A program made the translations under genes and the position numbers. A DNA stretch of 9,589 bases from Candidatus Pacearchaeota archaeon (GTDB lineage: Archaea > Nanobdellota > Nanobdellia > Pacearchaeales > GW2011-AR1), in contig JAGLIS010000064.1 of the NCBI GenBank assembly GCA_023142835.1, positions 1 to 9,589 on the forward strand, given 5' to 3'. Numbering within the stretch: the stretch's first letter is position 1; each line of letters opens with the position of its first letter. Under the pieces are notes generated by a model. The model saw only the letters and a list, made by a program, of their open reading frames with translations, had not been told where the DNA came from and did not search any database. Shown in pieces: positions 1 to 9,000 of the stretch.

Positions 1-3000
1 CAGTTATACTCCAACTATGAACTCCAATCAAAGTTCCATTCCTCGAAGCATTAGCAACAATACTATACTTCGAACTCCCCCCATGAAACGGAACACTACC
101 TTGCAAATTCGGCGTCAAACCTGCCCAACCAACCAACAAACTATCATAATTCGCCGTCGACAAAGTAACCCCATTAAACATCTCAGTCATATTAGTAACC
201 GCCGAGACATTCCAAGAGCTTAGATTTTGCTCGAAAGCAACAGCACTCTCAAACATCTCATTCATATCATCAACCTTAGAAACATCCCAACCACCAATAT
301 CCTGATTAAAAACTGTTGCAGACCTAAACATATCATTCATTTTAGTGACATTACTTGTATCCCAGTTAGAGATATTGCCGTTGAAATTGTTAGTATCACA
401 GAACATACTATTCATAGTTGTGACGCTGGAGGTGTTCCAGTTGCTTAAGGATTGGTTGAAGACGTTAGCAGAATAGAACATAGCAATCATATTTGTGACA
501 TTACTTGTATCCCAGTTAGAGATATTGCCGTTGAAATTGTTAGCATCACTGAACATATGATTCATATCTGTAACGCTGGAAGTGTTCCAATTGGAGACAT
601 TGCCGTTGAAATTGTTAACACCTCTAAACATTCCATTCATATCTGTTACGCTAGATGTATCCCAGTTGTTTAGGGGTTGGTTGAAGGAGTAAATATAACT
701 AAACATTTTCTGCATATTTTTTACATTAGAAGTGTTCCAGTTGTTTAGGGGTTGGTTGAAGGCGCTACTAGAAAACATATACATCATATTTGTTACATTA
801 GAAGTGTCCCAGTTGCTTAGAGGTTTGTTGAAGGCGTCAGCATCATAGAACATAAAACCCATATCTGTAACGCTGGAAGTGTTCCAGTTGGAGACATTGC
901 CGTTGAAGGCTTTAGCACCATTGAACATATAACCCATAGCTGTAATGCTAGAAGTGTCCCAGTTAGAAATATTGCCGTTGAAGGCTTTAGCACCATTGAA
1001 CATAAAACCCATAGTTGTGACGCTGGAAGTGTTCCAATTGTTTAGGGATTGATTAAAGGCGTCAGCATCATAGAACATAGCATACATAGTTGTAACCCCT
1101 CCAGAAACATCATCAAACCAATCCTCCGCAGTAAACGTCGTAATCCCTGAAGCACTCCTAAACATCTGATTAGAACCATTAATCCCAGTCAAACTATTCG
1201 ACATCGGTGTCAAAATATCTTTCAACAAAGTCGGAGTCCCCTCATAAAACGACACCCTGTTCACATACCCTGTCAAAGAAACATTATACTCTCCCGCCAT
1301 CGCATACTCATGAGTTCTCAACCCAGTCCCATTATAAGTATCATCATTCCCGTCGCCCCAATCCACATTCAAATCCACCGCATTACCTGTCTTAAACGAA
1401 AAGTTCTGAGGACTTGCCGTCGTATTTATATTAAATCTAAATGGATCAACAACAAGCGTATGAATCCCAGTATCATTCCAATTCCCCACATTATCAGTCG
1501 CATACCACATATAACCTACAGAAACTCCAGTAGTATCATTTAAGGTCTTAGTCACATTAGCCCAACTTGGCGTCGCTGTAAAATTAACCGCCGATTCATT
1601 CGCCCAAACACCAGTATTATTCGTCGAGAAAATATACTGTCCCGTCGGATGCAAAGCAACATCATCATCCCAATAAATCGAGAACAAAGTTGATTGACCT
1701 GCCAAAGTATTATTCTTCTTGATTAGCGAATACGTCGGATAACCATCAAACCCACCATCAGTTATAACCCAACTATGAACTCCTATTAAAGTTCCATTCC
1801 TCGAAGCATTAGCAGAAATACTATACTTCGAACTCCCCCCATGAAACGGAACAGAACCCTGCAAATTCGGAGTCAAACCTGCCCACCCCGTCAACAAACT
1901 ATCATAATTCGCCGTCGACAAAGTAACCCCATTAAACATATTAGTCATGTCTGTAACAGCCGAAACATTCCATGAGCTTAGGTTTTGCTCGAAAGCAATA
2001 GCATCATAGAACATCTCACTCATATTTGTGACGCTGGAGGTGTCCCAGTTGGAGATGTTGCCATTGAAGACGTTAGCACCATGGAACATACCCTCTATAG
2101 CTGTGACGCTGGAGGTGTTCCAGTTAGAGATATTGCTATTGAAGACATCAGCATTATAAAACATATCACGCATAGTTATGACATTTGAGGTATCCCATGT
2201 TGAGATGTTTCCATTAAAGGCATCAGTATAAGAGAACATCTTACGCATATTTGTAACACTAGATGTATCCCAGTTGGAGATATTGCTATTGAAGACATCA
2301 GCACTATTGAACATATAATGCATATATACAACGCTGGAGGTGTTCCAGTTGTTTAAGGGTTGGTTAAAGACATCAGCACTATAAAACACACCACCCATAT
2401 CTATAACGCTGGATGTGTTCCAGTTGTTTAAGGGTTGGTTAAAGGCTATAGCATAACAGAACATATAACCTATAGATATGACTTTTGAAGTGTCCCAGTT
2501 ACTTAAGGATTGGTTGAAAGCGCTAGCACCATGGAACATACTACCCATATCTGTTACGCTGGAGGTGTTCCAGTTAGATGTGTTTCCGTTAAAGGCAGTA
2601 GCACTATTAAACATATGACTCATATCTGTTACACTAGATGTATCCCAGTTAGAGATGTTGCCGTTGAAGAGGTCAGCATGATCAAACATACTACCCATAT
2701 CTGTTACACTAGATGTATCCCAGTTAGAGATGTTGCCGTTGAAGACGTCAGCATAACCGAACACAGCACTCATATCTGTTACGCTGGAGGTGTTCCAGTT
2801 GTTTAAGGATTGGTTGAAGGCATCAGCATTATAGAACATTTGAGACATATTCGTGACGCTGGAGGTGTTCCAGTTGGAGATGTTGCCGTTGAAGACGTTA
2901 GCATAATGGAACATAGAACTCATATCCGTTACCTTAGAGGTGTCCCAATTATTTAAGGATTTGTTGAAGATATAACTATTATAAAACACCCTCTTCATTA

Positions 3001-6000
3001 CTGTAACTTTAGATGTATCCCAGTTGGAGATGTTTCCGTTGAAGACATTAGTATCAGCGAACATATAACTCATACTCGTGACACTTGAGGTGTTCCAGTT
3101 GGAAATATCACCATTGAAAACATCAGTATTAAAGAATGTACCATACATATTTGTAACACTGGAAGTATTCCAACTGTTTAAGGATTGATTAAAAGCAGTA
3201 GCACCATAGAACATATATCCTATAGTTGTAACCCCCCCAGAAACATCATCAAACCAGTCCTCCGCAGTAAAACTCGTAATCCCCGACGCGTCCCTAAACA
3301 TCTGATAAGAACTATTAATCCCAGTCACACTATTCGACATCGGCGTCAAAATATCATTCAACAAAGTCGGAGTCCCCTCATAAAATGACACTCCATTCAC
3401 ATACCCAGTCAAAGAAACATTATAATCTCCTGCCGTCACATACTCATGACTCCTCAACCCCGTCCCTGAATAAGTATCATCATTCCCGTCGCCCCAATCC
3501 ACAAATAAACTCACCGCATTATCTGTCTGAAACGAAAAGTTTTGAGGACTTGCCGTCGTCGTTACCTTAAACTTGAATGGCTCAACAGTCACCGTCCTCA
3601 CCTCAGTCAAATTCTCATTCCCTGCATCATCCCTTGCACTCGCAAAATAAGTATAAGTCCCTGCGTCCAAAACATCCGTCGCATTCTTCGATTGATTTAC
3701 ATACAAAGTCCATTTATCACTATCATATTTATTCAAGTTAGACATATAGAGTTGGGAGACTTCCGACGCTGATAATTCTCTTTCCCACATCTTAAACTCA
3801 TCTATTGAACCATTAAAATAATTCCCTGTTGAACCATGATCACAAGCATCAGAGCCAAATGTATATCCTATCCCAGGTTCATCACTATGAGTAGAAACTT
3901 CACTATCAGCCATAACAGGAGTTCCAGAAGAATTTACTAACTCACCATCAACATACATAAAAATATCTGTTACATTATATCCCACAACCACATAATGCCA
4001 ATTTGTTGTATCAGTATAATCATAAGTTAGCGCGTCAATCTGATTATCATCCTGAACATTTAAAACAAGTTTTCCAGAAGAAATCATCAAACAAAAACCA
4101 TTTGTACTTCCCCCTTCATCAACTATTACTCTATCCCCTGCTGTTGAATCAGCTTTTATCCACACCCCATAATATCTCTTTGTAAAAGCATCATGCCATA
4201 TTCCAGGGTCTGGACTAGCAGGAGTTATTGTTGTGCTTGAACCATCTAAATCAACTGCCTTCCCATATTTTCCAGTTACTATGCTAGCAGAAGAAAGTGT
4301 TGCATTACTTTGCTCACTATATTCACTAACATCAACAGCCTTGGTTTCACTCTCTCCCAAAGCACTTAGATTATCAAAATTATACATCACTGTTAAACTA
4401 TCATTAAACAAAGTATAATTAGTCCCGTTCCAATTCCATTTAACCTCGTTCAAATCCGACTCATTAATAGAAACATTTATTTCAATTGAAGTATTCGTCG
4501 TAGAAGTATCATTAGCCAGCGTCGGAGAAACGAAACCAATCTCAGGAGCCACACCATCCGTCGTCGTCAAAACAAACACCCCTGTATTATTAACATCCCC
4601 CACATTATCATCTGCATACCACCTATAACCAACACTAACCCCAACACTAGAATTCAAAATCTTACTAACATTAGCCCAAGAAGGTGTAGCCGTAAAATTA
4701 ACCGCCGATTCATTTGCCCAAGTTCCAGTATTATTCGTCGAGAAAATATACTGTCCAGTCGGATGAAGTACTGCATCGTCGTCGTATTGAATTGAAAATA
4801 AAGTAGATTGTCCTGCTATAGTACTATTCGTTTGGTTTAGCGAATAAGTAGGAGCACCACCTAACCCTCCATCAGTTATACTCCAACTATGAACTCCTAT
4901 CAAAGTTCCATTTCTCGAAGCATTAGCAGCAATACTATACTTCGAATTCCCACCATGAAACGGAACCGAACCTTGCAAATTCGGCGTCAAACTCGCCCAC
5001 CCCATCAACAAACTATCATAATTAAGAACTGATAGAGTAGCCCCATTAAACATCTCAGTCATATCCGTAACAGCCGAAACATTCCACGAACTCAAGTTCT
5101 GGTCGAAAGCAATAGCATTCTCAAACATCTCATCCATATCATCAACCTTAGAAACATCCCAACCACCAATATCTTGATTAAAAACTGTTGCAGACCTAAA
5201 CATATCATTCATTTTAGTAACAGTAGAGACATTCCAATTTCCTATATCTTGGTTGAAAGCGTTAGCACCGTAGAACATATAACTCATATCTGTTACACTA
5301 GATGTATTCCAGTTGGAGATGTTTCCGTTGAAGACATTAGCACCACGGAACATAGCATACATAGACGTTACATTGAAAGTATTCCAGCTATTTAGGGATT
5401 GGTTGAAAGCGTCAGCATTATAGAACATATAACTCATATTTGTGACATTAGAAGTATTCCAGCTATTCAGAGGTTGGTTGAAAGCGTTAGCACCGTAGAA
5501 CATATAATCCATATTTGCGACGTTAGAGGTATCCCAGTTGGAGATGTTTCCGTTGAAGACATTAGTACCATAGAACATATATTTCATATTTGTGACATTA
5601 GGAGTATTCCAGTTGCTTAGAGATTGATTGAAGGCGTCAGCATTATAGAACATATAACTCATATCTGTTACACTAGATGTATTCCAATTATTCAGAGGTT
5701 GGTTGAAGATACTAGCACTCCTAAACATCTCATCCATATCTTCAACACTAGAAGTATCCCAGTTAGAGATGTTGCCGTTGAAGGAGTTAGCATAATAGAA
5801 CATATTATTCATTTTAGTAACACTACTTGTGTCCCAGTTGGAGATGTTGCCGTTGAAGGCAGTAGCAAAATAGAACATCTGACCCATATTTGTGACGCTA
5901 GAAGTGTTCCAGTTGGAGATGTTGCCGTTGAAGGCACCAGCACTATAGAACATCTGACTCATACTTGTAACACTAGATGTATCCCAGTCATTTAGAGATT

Positions 6001-9000
6001 GGTTAAAGGCGTCAGCATCATAGAACATCCCACTCATTCTAGTAACCGCCGAAACATTCCAACCTCCTATATCTTGGTTGAAGGCGTCAACATTATAGAA
6101 CATATAACCCATATCTGTAGCACTTGAAGTGTCCCAGTTGTCTAAGGATTGGTTAAAAGCATTAATAGCACAAAACATACCACCCATATATATAGCACTA
6201 GATGTGTTCCAGTTGGAGATGTTGCCGTTGAAGGCGCTAGCATAAGCAAATATATAATGCATATCTGTGACGCTGGAGGTGTCCCAGTTAGAGATGTTTC
6301 CGTTGAAGATATCAGCACTAACAAACATATACCTCATATCTGTAACGCTGGAGGTGTCCCAGTTGTTTAGAGATTGGTTAAAGACATCTGCATACTGAAA
6401 CATAGTACTCATATTTGTAACGCTGGAGGTGTTCCAATTAGAGATATTGCCATTGAAGACGTTAGCATGACGGAACATCCTACTCATTGTTGTAACGCTG
6501 GAGGTGTTCCAATTGTTTAAGGATTGGTTGAAGGCACTAGAATTATAAAACATCTCACTCATATTTGTAACCCCTCCAGAAACCCCATCAAAAAAGTCCT
6601 CCGCCGTGAAACTCGTAATCCCAGACGCATCCCTAAACATTTGATAAGAACTATTAATCCCAGTCACACTATTCGACATCGGCGTCAAAATATCATTCAA
6701 CAAAGTCGGAGTCCCCTCATAAAATGACACTCCATTCACGTACCCAGTCAAAGAAACATTATAATCTCCCGCCGTCGCATACTCATGAATTCTCAAACCA
6801 GTCCCATTATAAGTACTACTATTCCCATCACCCCAATCTACAATTAAGTTAAGTGCATTATCCGTCTGAAACGAAAAGTTCTGAGGACTCGCCGTAGTAT
6901 TTATATGAAATTTGAATGGCTCCACACTCACCGTCCTAACCTCAGTCACATTCTCATTCTCATTCGTATCCTTCGCTGAAGCAAAATAAGTGTAAGTCCC
7001 TGCGTCCAAACTATCCGTCGCATTCTTCGATTGATTCACATACAAAGTCCATTTATCCGTATCATATTTGTTCAGGTTAGACATATACATTTGAGAAACC
7101 TCGTCGGCGGAGAGGGAACGGTTGTAGATTCTGACTTCATCAATGAAACCATCCCAAGGAAAATATTGTGTTCCCCCCCATAGTTCACGACCAATTTGTG
7201 ATTGAGTTGAAGTAAAACTAGATGTACTAAAAGTAGAATCACTTCCAGCTTCTGTGCCATCAACATACATATAAGCATCGCTTCCATCCCTTATACCCAC
7301 AACATGATGCCATTTTCCGTCACTTATGTCTGGAGTAGATGGACTTATTTGAAGATTTCCAGAGCACACGAAACTGGGCGCATTTGCAGTAAATTCTCCT
7401 ACCCTCAAATAACAAATATTTGTACCATCGTTAAGATCTATGATAGTTTTAGTATCTGAACCAGCACTTCTTTTTATCCATGTTTCCATTGTCCAAGAAT
7501 TACTTAATACTATATTAGGCAAATCAACATAATCATTATCTCCATCAAACATCATCGCCCTTTGATATTTCCCGTCAGCAGTTGTGGTATTTCCCCCGAC
7601 AACCATCCCATTATTCCCCCTCCCCGAAATATCAACAACAAGTGTATCATTCTCTCCAAGTGCCGAAACATTATCAAAGTTCATCATCAAAACCAACGAG
7701 TCGTTAAAAATAGTATAATTCGTCCCGTTCCAATTCCACTTAACTTCATCCAAGTAAGTCTCATTAATCGAAACATTTATTTCAATCGAAGTATTTGTCG
7801 TCGAAGTATCATTCACTAGCGTCGGAGAAACGAAACCAATCTTAGGATAAACCGTATCTACAGTAAATACTTCAAGAGAAATATCATTATACAAAACAGG
7901 AGAATAAAAAAGACTTGACGAATTACCAGCTAAGAATTTATACTCTGGAAAAATATAATCAGCCTCAGTATTTATCGTAAACGTCTCATTAGTGTCCGAC
8001 GTTATGTTTTGATAGTCTGTATAATAAATATTATTATGTTTATCTCTCGATTCATTATATAGCGTTTGAATCTCATCTTCTGAAAGAGAACGATTCCAAA
8101 TTTGGAATTCATCTATTGTTCCGTTGAAAAATCTATCTTGATGTGAATCTTCCGTGTTTGCTATATATACTGATACGTCATCAAAACCCCTTATAGTCCC
8201 ATCATAAGCCTGACCAACAACACCAACACCATTTACATAGATTGTTACATTTGAGCCATTTGCTACCCCAACAATATGATAAAAAACATCTGCAGTCGGA
8301 GTTCCATTAGAGTAGGATGCTTTTTTTTCTACACCATCGTTTGGCCATATACCTATATAGACAGTATTATCAGCTATTCCTAATTGCCATACATTAGTTC
8401 CTCCACTTCTTTTACCTGCTATGAATTGAGTTGATTTAAACGATGCGGGTTTCACCCACGCTTCAATAGTAATCATATCAGTAATATTCAAACTCGCATC
8501 ATTTCCGCAATCAACATAATCCCCAGCCCCATCAAACTCAAAACCTCCAGTATCATTAACCCCTCCACTCACATTAAACACCGCATCAGTTACAGTCCCA
8601 TCGTTCCCCTCTCCCGAAATATCAACCGCACTCCCCCACTCAAATGGCATATACAAAACCTGCCCACTCACATTAACACTCGAATTAATCTGCCCAACCC
8701 TCGCCTCAATCGAACTGTTCAACTCCTCCTGAATCGTCGAAGATAAATTCACCCTATTATAACCATCATTATCCCAGTTAGTAGAATTAGTAATATTCAC
8801 CGCTCTTACCTTTTCCGTTCCTGTTGGATAGAATCTCGAGTAGGATTTATTGTAAAGGTCTGATATTTCCGTGCTATTTAAAGAACGGTTAAAAACCATT
8901 ACTTCATCGATTGAGCCATTGAAATCAAATTCCCCCCCTGCAACTCGGTCAGCACCTATTTCAAAATTAGTTACAGCACCTATACTATCATCATGAGTAG

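Larger units (their letters stand above)
1751..7846 (-). repeat. Large internal duplication: unit A (7846-4865) and unit B (4546-1751)
   Basis: Two head-to-tail blocks have the same order: short Ig-like (147 bp both), LamG (621 and 660 bp), bridge (162 bp both), PKD-like (345 bp both), LRR array (1500 and 1275 bp) and cap (207 bp both). The totals of 2982 and 2796 bp differ only by three LRR units and 39 bp of LamG. Each is followed by a related long Ig-like module (4547-4864, 1442-1750). A third partial copy (PKD-like, array, cap) follows at 1441-2 without the LamG part. Confidence 0.9.

Noticed and set aside
200..1096. Regular 75-bp periodicity that could suggest a CRISPR or other non-coding repeat array
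   Set aside because: There are no constant repeats alternating with unrelated spacers. The period is 25 codons, and variation falls mainly at third positions and set residues of an LRR unit.
3385..3570. Plus-strand open stretches over the PKD-like copies (1207-1395, 1310-1543, 3185-3388, 3385-3570, 6524-6727)
   Set aside because: They mirror the conserved minus-strand PKD-like domain, and near-identical peptides appear over each copy only because the copies themselves are duplicated.
5174..5995. Plus-strand open stretches across the LRR array (5174-5395, 5399-5620, 5624-5995), with similar ones at 227-673, 1985-2188 and 2510-2806
   Set aside because: They are antisense images of the 75-bp repeats. 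The peptides (recurring EHITHICYTRCIPV-type phrases) simply repeat with the array, and stops recur in step with the period.
6142..6324. Minus-strand 60-codon stretch inside array A
   Set aside because: It is out of frame with the repeat units that cover the same bases without interruption.
7072..7287. Minus-strand 71-codon stretch with a hydrophobic, membrane-like middle
   Set aside because: It lies out of frame within LamG 3, whose in-frame translation is clearly a conserved domain. Its hydrophobic look comes from reading T-rich codons in the wrong frame.
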